Positions 45,501 through 56,900 of a stretch of 64,000 nt of DNA are shown here, in pieces (within the stretch, counting starts at the first letter, position 1; each line of letters opens with the position of its first letter). Location: positions 248,001 through 312,000 of the forward strand of contig CM048572.1 of assembly GCA_026413225.1 (NCBI GenBank), in the 5' to 3' direction. A program made the translations under genes and the position numbers. The DNA is from Otis tarda (taxonomy: Eukaryota > Chordata > Aves > Otidiformes > Otididae). Below the pieces are notes generated by a model. That model saw only the letters and a program-made list of their open reading frames with translations. It was not told the DNA's origin and ran no database searches.

Positions 45501-48500
45501 CACATCAAAAGTGCCAGCCACTCAAGCTCTTGCTGCTCCTCAGCGGCCATTGGCAGCACATCTACAGCACTACAGACATTGGGGCTCCGAGCTTTCCCTG
45601 AGGAGCAGGGCTTCGACGTTTGCCACCAGCTGCACGTGGGCTCTCCCTGAAAAGAAACCCCAAAAAATCACGAACTTCGGACGATTGCTCCCACCCCAAA
45701 AGTGCCAGCCACTCAAGGACTTGCTTCTCCTCGGAGGCTATTGGCAGCGCACCTACAGCACCACAGATATTGGGGCTCCGGGTTTTCCCTGAGGAGCAGG
45801 GCTTCGACGTTTGCCACCAGCTGCATGTGCGTGCCCCCTGAAAAGAAACCCCGAAAAATCACCAACGTGACGATTGCTGCCACACCAAAAGTGCCAGCCA
45901 CTCAAGATCTTGCTGCTCATCGGCTGCCATTGGCATCGCATCTACGGTACCAAAAATACTGGGGCTCCGGGCTTTCCCTGAGGAGCAGGGCTTTGACATT
46001 TTCCACCAGCAGCACGTGGGCGCCCCCTGAAAAGAAACCCTGAAAAATCACCAATGTCGGACGATTGCTCCCACACCAAAAGTGCCAGCCACTCAAGCTC
46101 TTGCTGCTCCTCAGCGGCGATTGGCAGTGCATCTACAGCACCACATACATTGGGGATACGGGCTTTCTCTGAGGAGCAAGGCTTCGACGTTTGCCACCAG
46201 CTGCACGTGGGCGCCCCCTGAAAAGAAACCCTGAAAAATCACGAACGTCGGACGATTGCTCCCACACCAAAAGTGCCAGCCACTCAAGCTCTTGCTGCTC
46301 CTCAGCGGCCATTGGTAGCGCACCTACAGCACGACAGACATTGGGGCTCCGGGCTTTCCCTGAGGAGCAGGGCTTCAACGTTTGCCACCAGCTGCACGTG
46401 GGCGCTCCCTGAAAAGAAACCCCGAAAAATCACGAACGACGGACGATTACTCCCACACCAAAAGTGCCAGCCACTCAAGCTCTTGCTGCTTTTCAGCGGC
46501 CATTGGCATTGCATCTACAGTACCACAGACACTGGGGCTCCGGGCTTTCCCTGAGGAGCAGGCCTTCGACGTTTGCCACCAGCTGCACGTGGGCGCCCCC
46601 TGAAAAAAAAACCCCGAAAAATCACGAACGTCGGACGATTGCACCCACACCAAAAGTGCCAGCCACTCAAGCTCTTGCTGCTCCTCAGCGGCCATTGGCA
46701 GCGCATCTACAGCACCACAGAAACTGGGGATACGGGCTTTCTCTGAGGAGCAAGGCTTCGACGTTTGCCACCAGCTGCACGTGGGCGTCCCCTGAAAAAG
46801 AAGCCCGAAAAATCACAAACGTCGGACGATTGCTCCCACACCAAAAGTGCCAGCCACTCAAGCTCTTGCTGCTCCTCGGCTGCCATTGGCATCGAATCTA
46901 CGGTACCAAATATATTGGGGCTCCGGGCTTTCCCTGACGAGCAGGGCTTCGACGTTTGCCACCAGCTGCACGTGGGCGCCCACTGAAAAGAAAACCCGAG
47001 TAATCACCAACGTCGGACGATTGCTCGCACACCAAATGTGCCAGCCACTCAAGCTCTTGCTGCTCCTCAGCGGCCATTGGCAGCGCATCTACAGCAGCAC
47101 AGATATTGGGGCTCCAGGCTTTCCCTAAGGAGCAGGGCTTCGACGTTTGCCACCAACTGCACGTGGGCGCACACTGAAAAAAACCGCGAAAAATCACGAA
47201 CGTCAGACAATTGCTCCCACACCAAAATTGCCAGTAACTCAAGCTCTTGCTGCTCCTCAGCGGCCATTGGCAGCACATCTATAGCACCACAGACATTAGG
47301 GCTCCGGGCTTTCCCTGAGGAGCAAGGCTTCGACGTTTGCCACCAGCTGCATGTGGGCGCCCCCTGAAAAAAACCCCGAAAAATCACCAACGTTGGACGA
47401 TTGCTCCCACACCTAAAGTGCCAGTCACTCAGGCTCTTGCTGCTACTCAGCGGCCATTGGCAGCGCATCTACAGCACCACAGACATTGGGGCTCCAGGCT
47501 TTCCCTGAGGAGCAGGGCTTCGACGTTTGCCACCAGCTCCACGTGGGCGCCCACTGAAAGGAAACCTGAGAAATCACCAACGTCGGACCATTGCTCCCAC
47601 TCCAAATGTGCCAGCCACTGAAGCTCTTGCTGCTCCTCAGCGGCCATTGGCAGCACATCTACAGCAGCACAGATATTGGGGCTCCGGGCTTTCCCTGAGG
47701 AGCAGGGCTTTGACGTTTGCCACCAGCTGCAGGTGGGCGCCGCCTGAAAAAAAACCCTGAAAAATCGGGAACATCGACGATTGCTCCCACACCAAAAGTG
47801 CCAGCCACTCAAGCTCTTAATGCTTTTCAGCCGGCATTGGCACTGCATCTACAGCACCAATGACACTGGGGCTCCGGGCTTTCCCTGAGGAGCAGGCCTT
47901 CGACGTTAGCCACCAGCTGCACGTGGGCGCCCCCTGAAAAGAAACGCCGAAAAATCACGAACTTCGGACGATTACTCCCACATCAAAAGTGCCAGCCACT
48001 CAAGCTCTTAATGCTTTTCAGCCGCCATTGGCACTGCATCTACAGCACCACAGACACTGGGGCTCCGGGCTTTCCCTGAGGAGCAGGGCTTCGACGTTAG
48101 CCACCAGCTGCACGTGGGCGCCCCCTGAAAAGATACCCTGAAAAATCACGAATGTCGGATGATTGCTCCCACACCAAAAGTGCCAGCCACTCAAGCTCTT
48201 GCTGCTCCTCGGCTGCCATTGGCATCGCATCTACGGTACCAAAGATATTGTGGCTCCGGGCTTTCCCTGAGGAGGAGGGCTTCGACATTTGCCACCAGCT
48301 GCACGTGGGCGCACACTGAAAAGAAACCGCAAAAAATCACGAACGTCGGATGATTGCTCCCACACCAAAAGTGCCAGCCACGCAAGCTCTTGCTGCTCCT
48401 CAGCGGCTATTGGCAGCGCATCTACAGCAGCACAGACACTGGGGCTCCGGGCTTTCCCTGAGAAGCAGGGCTTCGACGTTTGCCACCAGCTGCAGGTGGC

Positions 48501-51500
48501 CGCCCCCTGAAAACAAACCTCGAAAAATCACGAACGACGGACGATTGCTCCCACATCAAAAGTTCCAGACACTCAAGCTCTTGCTGCTCCTCAGCGGCCA
48601 TTGGCAGCGCATCTACAGCAGCACAGACATTGGGGCTCCGGGCTTTCCCTGAGGAGCAGGGCTTCGACGTTTGCCACCAGCTGCACGTGGGTGCCCACTG
48701 AAAAGAAAACCTTAGAAATCACGAACGTCGGACGATTGCTCCCATACCAAAAGTGCCAGCCACTCAAGCTCTTGCTGCTCCTCAGCGGCCATTGGCAGCG
48801 CATCTACAGCAGCACAGATATTGGGGCTCCGGGCTTTCCCTGAGGAGCAGGGCTTCGACGTTTGCCACCAGCTGCAGGTGGCCGCCCCCTGAAAAGAAAC
48901 CTCGAAAATTCACGAACGTCGGACGATTGATCCCACATCAAAAGTGCCAGCCACTCAAGCTCTTGCTGCTCCTCAGCAGCCATTGGCAGCGCATCTACAG
49001 CAGCACAGACATTGGGGCTCCGGGCTTTCCCTGAGGAGCAGGGCTTCGACATTTGCCACCAGCTGCACGTGGGCGCTGCTTGAAAAGAAACCCTGAAAAA
49101 TCTGGAACATCGACGATTGCTCACACACCAAAAGTGCCAGCCACTCAAGCTCTTGCTGCTCCTCAGTTGCCATTGGCAGGGCATCTACAGCACCACAGAC
49201 ATTGGGGCTCCGGGCTTTCTCTGAGGAGCAGGACTTCGACATTTGCCACAAGCTGCACGTGGACGCCCCCTGAAAAGAAATCCCGAAAAATCAGGAACGT
49301 CGGATGATTGCTCCCACACCAAAAGTGCCAGCCACTCAAGCTCTTGCTGCTCCTCAGCGGCCATTAGCAGCGCATCTACAGCATCACAGACATTGGGGCT
49401 CCAGGCTTTCCCTGACGAGAAGGGCTTCGCCGTTTGCCACCAGCTGCACGTGGGCGCCTTCTCAAAAGAAACCCCGAAAAATCAGGAACGTCGGACGATT
49501 GCTCCCACATCAAAAGTGCCAGACATTCAAGCTCTTGCTGCTCCTCGGCTGCCATTGGCATCGCATCTACGGTACCAAAAATATTGGGGCTCCGGGCTTT
49601 CCCTGAGGAGCAGGGCTTTGACATTTTCCACCAGCAGCACGTGGGCGCCCCCTGAAAAGAAACCCTGAAAAATCAGGAACGTCGGATGATTGCTCCCACA
49701 ACAAAAGTGCCAGCCACTCAAGCCCGTGCTGCTAATCAGCCGGAATTGGCAGCACATCTACAGCACCACAGATATTGGGGCTCCTGGGTTTCCCTGACGA
49801 GCAGGGCTTCGCTGTTTGCCACCAGCTGCAGTTGGGTGCACCCTGAAAAGAAACCCCGAAAAACAACGAACGTTAGACGATTGCTCCCACACCAAAAGTG
49901 CCAGCCACTCAATCTCTTGCTGCTCCTCAGCGGCCATTGGCAGCGCATCTACAGCACCACAGACACTGGGGCTCCGGGCTTTCCCTGAGGACCAGGGCTT
50001 CGACATTTGCCACCAGCTGCACGTGGGCGCCCCCTGAAAAGAAACCCCGAGAAATCACGAACGTCGGACGATTGCTCCCACACCAAAAGTGCCAGCCACT
50101 CAAGCTCTTGCTGCTCCTCAGCGGCCATTGGCAGCGCATCTACAGCACCACAGACATTGGGGCTCCGGGCTTTCCCTGAGGAGCAGGGCTTCGACGTTTG
50201 CCACCAGCTGCACCTGAAGGCCCACCTGAAAAAAAACACGGAAAAATCACGAACGTCGGACGATTGCTCCCACACCAAAAGTGCCAGCCACTCAAGCTCT
50301 TGCTGCTCCTCAGCGGCCATTGGCAGCGCATCTACAGCACCACAGACATTGGGGCTCCGGGCTTTCCCTGAGGAGAAGGGCTTCGACGTTTGCTGCCAGC
50401 TGCACGTGTCCTCCCCCTTAAAAAAAACCCCGAAAAATCACGAACGTCGGACTTTTGCTCCCATACCAAAAGGGCCAGCCACTCAAGCTCTTCCTGCTCC
50501 TCAGCGGACATTGGCAGCGCATCTACAGCAGCACAGACATTGGGGCTCCGGGCTTTCTCTGAGGAGGAGGGCTTCGATGTTTGCCACCAGCTGCACGTGG
50601 GCGCCCCCTCAAAAGAAAAACCGAAAAATCATGAATGTCGGACCATTGCTCCAACAACAAAAGTGCCAGCCACTCAAGCTCTTGCTGCTCCTTAGCAGCC
50701 ATTGGCAGCGCATCTACAGCACCACAGACATTGGGGCTCCGGGCTTTCTCTGAGGAGGAGGGCTTCGATGTTTGCCACCAGCTGCACGTGGGCGCTAACC
50801 TAAAAAAAAACACAGAAAAATCACGAATGCCGGACCATTGCTTCAACACCAAAAGTGCCAGCCACTCAAGCTCTTGCTGCTTCTCAGCGGCTATTGGCAG
50901 CGCATCTACAGCACCACAGACATTCGGGCTCCGGGTTTCCCTCAAAAGTAGGACTTCGACGATTGCCACCAGCTGCACATGGGCGACCCCTCAAAACAAA
51001 ACCCGAAAAATCACAAACGTCGGAGGATTGCTCCCACACCAAAAGTGCCAGCCACTCAAGCTCTTGCAGCTCTTCAGCAGCCATTGGCAGCGCATCTACA
51101 GCAGCACAGACATAGGGACTACGGGTTTTCCCTGAGGAGCATTGTTTCGACGTTTGCCACCAGCTACACGCGGGTGCCCCCTCAAAAGAAACCCCGAAAA
51201 ATCATGACTGTCGGACCATTGCTCGCACACCAAAAGTGCCAGACACTCAAGCTCTTGCTGCTCCTCAGCGGCCATTGGCAGCGCATCTACAGCACCACAG
51301 ACATTGGGGCTCCGGGCTTTCCCTGAGGAGCAGTGCTTCTACGTTTGCCACCAGCAGCACGTGGCCGCCCCCTCAAAACAAAACCCTAAAAATCACAAAC
51401 GTCGGACCATTGCTCCCACACCAAAAGTGCCAGCCACTCAAGCTCTTGCTGCTCCTCAGCGGCCATTGCCAGCGCATCTACAGCAGCACAGACATTGGGG

Positions 51501-53495
51501 CTCCGGGCTTTCCCTGAGGAGCAGGGCTTCGATGTTTGCCACCAGCTGCACGTGGGCGCACACTGAAAATAAACATTGAAAAATCACGAACGTGAGACGA
51601 TTGCTCCCACACCAAAAGTGCCAGCAACTCAAGCTCTTGCTGCTCCTCAGCGGCCATTGGCAGCGCATCTACAGCACCACAGACATTGGTTCTCCATGCT
51701 TTCCCTGAGGAGCAGGACTTCCACGTTTGCTTCCAGCTGCAAATGGGCGAACCCTCAAAAGAAACATCGAAAAACCACGAACCTGGGACGATTGCTCCCA
51801 AACCAAAAGTGCCAGCCACTCAAGCTCTTGCTGCTCCTCAGCGGCCATTGGCAGCGCATCTACAGCACCAGAGACATTGGGGCTCCGGGCTTTCCCTGAG
51901 GAGCAGGGCTTCGACGTTTGCCACCAGCTGCACCTTGGCGCCCACCTAAAAAAAACCCCGAAAAATCACGAACGTCAGACCATTGCTCCCACACCAAAAG
52001 TGCCAGCCACTCAAGCTCTTGCTGCTCCTCAGCGGCCATTGCCAGCGCATCTACAGCACCACAGACATTGGGGCTCCGGGCTTTCCCTGAGGAACAGGGC
52101 TTCGACGTTTGCCACCAGCTGCACGTGGGCGCAGCCTGAAAAGAAACCCTAAAAAATCACTAACGTTAGACGATTGCTCCCACTCCAAAAGTCCACCGAC
52201 TCAAGCTCTTGTTGCTCCTCAGCCGCCATTGGCAGTGCATCTACAGCAGCACAGACATTGGGGCTCCGGGCTTTCCCTGTGGAGCAGGGCTTCGACGTTT
52301 GCCAACAGCTGCACGTGGGCGTCCCCTGAAAGAAAGCCCGAAAAATCACTAACATCGGACCATTGCTCCCACACCAAAAGTGCCAGCCACTCAAGCTCTT
52401 GCTGCTCCTCAGCGGCCATTGGCAGTGCATCTACAACACCACAGACATTGGGGCTCCGGGCTTTCCCTGAGGAGCAGGGCTTCGACGTTTGCCACCAGCT
52501 GCACGTGGGCGCCCACTCAAAAGAAACCCAGAAAAATCACGAGCGTCGGACGCTTGATTCCACACCAAAAGTGCCAGCCACTCAAGCTCTTGCTGCTCCT
52601 CAGCGGACATTGGCAGCGCATCTACAGCACCACAGACATTGGGGCTCCGGGCTTTCCCTGAGAAGCAGGGCTTCGACGTTTGCCACCAGCTGCACATGGG
52701 CGCAGCCTGAAAAGAAACGCCAAAAAATCACCAACGTCGGACGATTGCTCCCACACCAAAAGTGCTAGCCACTCAAGCTCTTGCTGCTCCTCAGCGGCCA
52801 TTGGCAGCGCATCTACAGCACCACAGAAATTGGGGCTCCGGGCTTTGCCTGAGGAGCAGGGCTTCGACATTTGCCACCAGCTGCATGTGGGCGCACCCTG
52901 AAAAGAAACCCCGAGAAATCACCAACGTCGGACGATTGCTCCCACACCAAAAGTGCCAGCCACTCAAGCTCTTGCTGCTCCTCAGCGGCCATTGCCAGCG
53001 CATCTACAGCACCAGAGACATTGGGGCTCCGGGCTTTGCCTGAGGAGCAGGGCTTCGTCGTTTCCCACGAGCTGCATGTGGACGCCCCCTGAAAAAATAC
53101 CCCGTAAAATGACGAACGTCGGACGATTGCTCCCACACCAAAAGGGCCAGCCACTCAAGCTCTTGCTGCTCCTCAGCGGCCATTGGCAGTGCATCTACAG
53201 CACCACAGACATTGGGGCTCCGGGCTTTCCCTGAGGAGCAGGTCTTTGACATTTGCCACCAGCTGCACTTGGGCGCCCACTGAAAAAAAAACCAGGAAAA
53301 TCACGATTGTTGGACTATTGCTGCCACACCAAAAGTGCCAGCCACTCAAGCTCTTGCTGCTCCTCAGCAGCCATTGCCAGCGCAACTACAGCACCACAGA
53401 CATTGGGGCTCTGGCCTTTCCCTGAGGAGATGGACTTCCACGTTTGCCACCAGCTGCACGTGGTGCCCCCTGAAAAAAAACCCCGAAAAATCACG
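42516..53495 (-). repeat. 191-bp satellite array, subfamily C, - orientation
   Basis: About 57 monomers with C diagnostics (CTGAGGAGCAGGGCTTCGACG, TTTGCCACCAGCTGCACGTGG, GCCCCCTGAAAAGAAACCCCG, GCGCATCTACAGCACC). Variation is organised in higher-order units near 43-45.6 kb, in KpnI-site monomers, and in blocks repeated between 52.6 and 57.3 kb. The forward strand is stop-poor, giving frames to about 250 codons without coding character. A betaretroviral LTR interrupts it at 53,496. Confidence 0.95.
42950..45650 (-). repeat. Homogenised ~571-bp (3-monomer) higher-order repeat
   Basis: A trio of variant monomers recurs with almost no difference at 571-bp spacing. The shortened monomer with ACCAACGTGACGATTGCTCC occurs at about 43,005, 43,578, 44,150 and 45,100. 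The monomer with CACGGACGTGGGACAATTGC occurs at about 43,195, 43,385, 43,955, 44,335, 44,717 and 45,287, and its AGTGCCAGACAATCAAGC variant at about 43,415, 43,985 and 44,750. The 571-bp period is 2 short of 3 x 191 because of a 2-bp deletion in the first variant. Extra monomers interrupt the order after 44,450. Confidence 0.85.
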
Positions 53496-53982
53496 TGTTC
53501 ACGCGCAAGTAACTGACACTGCTGACGACCAATATGATCAAGCAAATGCCAATTTATTCTTGATACATCCCGGTTAATATAGCCCTTCTAATTTCGTATC
53601 ATGCGCAATCTCTCTACTAATTGGCTAACTATATCATGCACGCGCTCTTTGCTAAAATATGATTCCTTAAGTCTCTTTGTTCACGAGCACAGTTCCCTCC
53701 ACCTGCACCCGGCTTCATATTCAGCCCCCAGTCACGTATGCCAGCTGTTTTCCTTCTTCTCAAGGTTGCTTCGTTTACTTTCTCACAGGAAGCTTCATTA
53801 CTTTCTCACAGGCGGCGTCATTGTTTTCTCGCAAGTGGCTTCAGTACTTTCTTACAGGCAGCTTCAGTACTTTCTCACAAGCAGTTTCAGTGATGTCCTT
53901 GAGGCCTGCTAGTCACAAACATAACAATTCCATTCAGTCTGGACTGCTCACTAAGTGCCCCTGATACTCCAGGTATCCAACA
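53496..53982 (-). mobile_element. Betaretrovirus-like (ERVK) solo LTR
   Basis: A 487-bp LTR in reverse orientation, from CCAACA at 53,982 (TGTTGG on the - strand) to TGTTCACGCG at 53,496. It is flanked by a perfect 6-bp target duplication, ATCACG (53,490-53,495 and 53,983-53,988), inside an otherwise ordinary monomer. A 6-bp duplication fits betaretroviral integration. It is the same family as the 5' LTR at 59,377-59,862. No internal sequence remains. Confidence 0.93.
53777..53891 (-). repeat. Five 23-bp tandem repeats in U3 of the solo LTR
   Basis: Five copies of a unit containing ACTTTCTCACAGG, probably a transcription-enhancer type duplication in U3 (position-based inference). The same five-copy array is at 59,467-59,581. 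Confidence 0.88.
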
Positions 53983-56900
53983 ATCACGAACGTCGGACGA
54001 TTGCTGCCACACCAAAAGGGCCAACAACTCAAGCTCTTGCTGCTCCTCAGCGGCCATTGGCAGCGCATCTACAGCACCACAGACATTGTGGCTCCGGGCT
54101 TTCCCTGTGGAGTAGGGCTTCGACGTTTGCCACCAGCTGCACGTGGGCGCCCCCTGAGAAAAAAACCTGAAAAATCCAGAACGTTGGACGATTGCTCTCA
54201 CAGCAAAAGGGCCAGCCACTCAAGACCTTGCTGCTCCTCAGCGGCCATTGCCAGCGCATCTACAGCACCACAGACACTGGGGCTCCGGGCTTTCCCTGAG
54301 GAGTAGGGCTTTGACATTTGCCACCAGCTGCACTTGGGCGCCCACTAAAAAAAATACCCGAAAAATCACGAACATTGGACGATTGCTGCCACACCAAAAG
54401 GGCCAGCCACTCAAGCTCTTGCTGCTTCTCAGCGGCCATTGGAAGCGCATCTACAGCACCACAGACACTGGGGCTCCAGGCTTTCCCTGTGGAGCAGGGC
54501 TTCGACGTTTGCCACCAGCTGCACGTGGGCGCCCCCTGAAAATGAACCCGAAAAATCACGAATATCAGACGATTGCTCCCACACCAAAAGTGCCGGCCAC
54601 TCAAGCTCTTGCTGCTCCTCAGCGGCCATTGGCAGCGCATCTACAGCACCACAGACATTGGGGCTCCGGGCATTCCCTGTGAAGCAGGGCTTCGACATTT
54701 GCCACCAGATGCACGTGGACGCCCCCTGAAAAGAACCCCCAAAAAATCACGAACATCGGACAATTGCTCTCACACGAAAAGTGCCAGCCACTCAAGCTCT
54801 TGCTGCTCCTCAGCGGCCATTGGCACCGCATCTACAGCACCACAGACATTGGGGCTCCGGTTTTTCCCTGAGGAGCAGGGCTTCGACGTTTGCCACCAGG
54901 TGCACGTGGGCGCCCCCTCAAAAGAAACCACGAAAAATCACCAACGACGGACCATAGCTCCCACACCAAAAGGGCCAGCCACTCAAGCTCTTGCTGCTCC
55001 TCAGCGGCTATTGGCAGCTCATCTACAGCACCACAGACATTGTGGCTCCGGGCTTTCCCTGAGGAGCAGGGCTTCGACGTTTGCCACGATCTCCACGTGG
55101 GCGCAGCCTGAAAAGAAACGCCAAAAAATCACCAACGTCGGACGATTGCTCCCACACCAAAAGTGCTAGCCACTCAAGCTCTTGCTGCTCCTCAGCGGCC
55201 ATTGGCAGCGCATCTACAGCACCTCATACATTGGGGCTCCGGGCTTTGCCTGAGGAGCAGGGCTTCGACGTTTCCCACCAGCTGCATGTGGGCGCACGCA
55301 GAAAAGAAACCCCGAGAAATCACCAACGTCGGACGATTGCTCCCACACCAAAAGTGCCAGCCTCTCAATCTCTTGCTGCTCCTCAGCGGCCATTGGCAGC
55401 GCATCTACAGCACCACAGACATTCGGGCTCTGGGCTTTCCCTGAGGAGCAGGGCTTCGTTGTTTCCCACGAGCTGCATGTGGGCGCCCCCTGAAAAAATA
55501 CCCCGTAAAATGACGAACGTCAGACGATTGCTCCCACACCAAAAGTGCCAGCCACTCAAGCTCTTGCTGCTCCTCAGCGGCAATTGGCGGCGCATCTACA
55601 GCACCACAGACACTGGGGCTCCGGGCTTTCCCTGAGGAGCAGGGCTTCGACGTTTGCCACCAGCTGCACGTGGGCGCCCCCTGAAAAGAAAACTCGGAAA
55701 ATTACGAACGTGCGACGATTGCTTCCATACCAAAAGTGCCAGCCACTCAAGCTCTTGCTGCTCCTCAGCAGCCATTGGCAGCGCATCTACAGCACCACAG
55801 ACATTGGGGCTCCGTGTATTCCCTGAGGAGCAGGGCTTCGACGTTTGCCACCAGCTGCACGTGGGCACCCCCTCAAAAGAAACCCCGAAAAATCACCAAC
55901 ATGGGACTCTTACTCCCACTCCAAAAGTGCCAGCCACTCAAGCTCTTGCTGCTCCTCAGCGGCCATTGCCAGCGCATCTACAGCACCACAGACATTGGGG
56001 CTCCGGGCTTTCCCTGAGGACCAGGGCTTTGACGTTTGCCACCAGCTGCACGTGGGCGCCCCCTGAAAAGAAAACCCGAAAAATGACTAATGTCGGACGA
56101 TGGCTCCCACACCAAAAGTGCCAGCCACTCAAGCTCTTGCTGCTCCTCAGCGCACATTGGCAGCGCATCTACAGCACCACAGACATTGGGGCTCCGGGCT
56201 TTCCCTGAGGAGCAGGGCTTCGACGTTTGCCACCAGCTGCACGTGGGCCCCCACTGAAAAGAAACCCAGAAAAATCACGAACGTCGTACGATTGCTCTGA
56301 CACCAAAAGTGCCAGCCTCTCAAGCCCTTGATGCTCCTCAGCGGCCATTGGCAGCGCATCTACAGCACCACAGAAATTGGGGCTCCGGGCTTTCCCTGAG
56401 GAGCAGGGCTTCTAGGTTTGCCACCAGCTGCACGTGGGAGCCCCCTGAGAAAAAACCCCCAAAAATCACCAACGTCGGATGATTGCTCCCACACGAAAAG
56501 TGCTTGCCACTCAAGCTCTTGCTGCTCCTCAGCGGCCATTGGCAGCGCATCTACAGCACCACAGAAACTGGGGCTACGGGCTTTCCCTGCGGAGCAGGGC
56601 TTCGACGTTTGCCACGATCTGCACGTGGGCGCAGCCTGAAAAGAAACGCCAAAAAATCACCAACGTCGGACGATTGCTCCCACACCAAAAGTGCTAGCCA
56701 CTCAAGCCCTTGCTGCTCCTCAGCGGCCATTGGCAGCGCATCTACAGCACCACAGACATTGGGGCTCCGGGCTTTGCCTGAGGAGCAGGGCTTCGACGTT
56801 TGCCACCAGCTGCATGTGGGCGCACCCTGAAAAGAAACCCCGAGAAATCACCAACGTCAGACGATTGCTCCCACACCAAAAGTGCCAGCCTCTCAAGCTC

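Noticed and set aside
42950..45650. CRISPR-like array
   Set aside because: Unit length of 189-191 bp with no short constant repeat separated by unique spacers; it is a satellite higher-order repeat in a vertebrate context.
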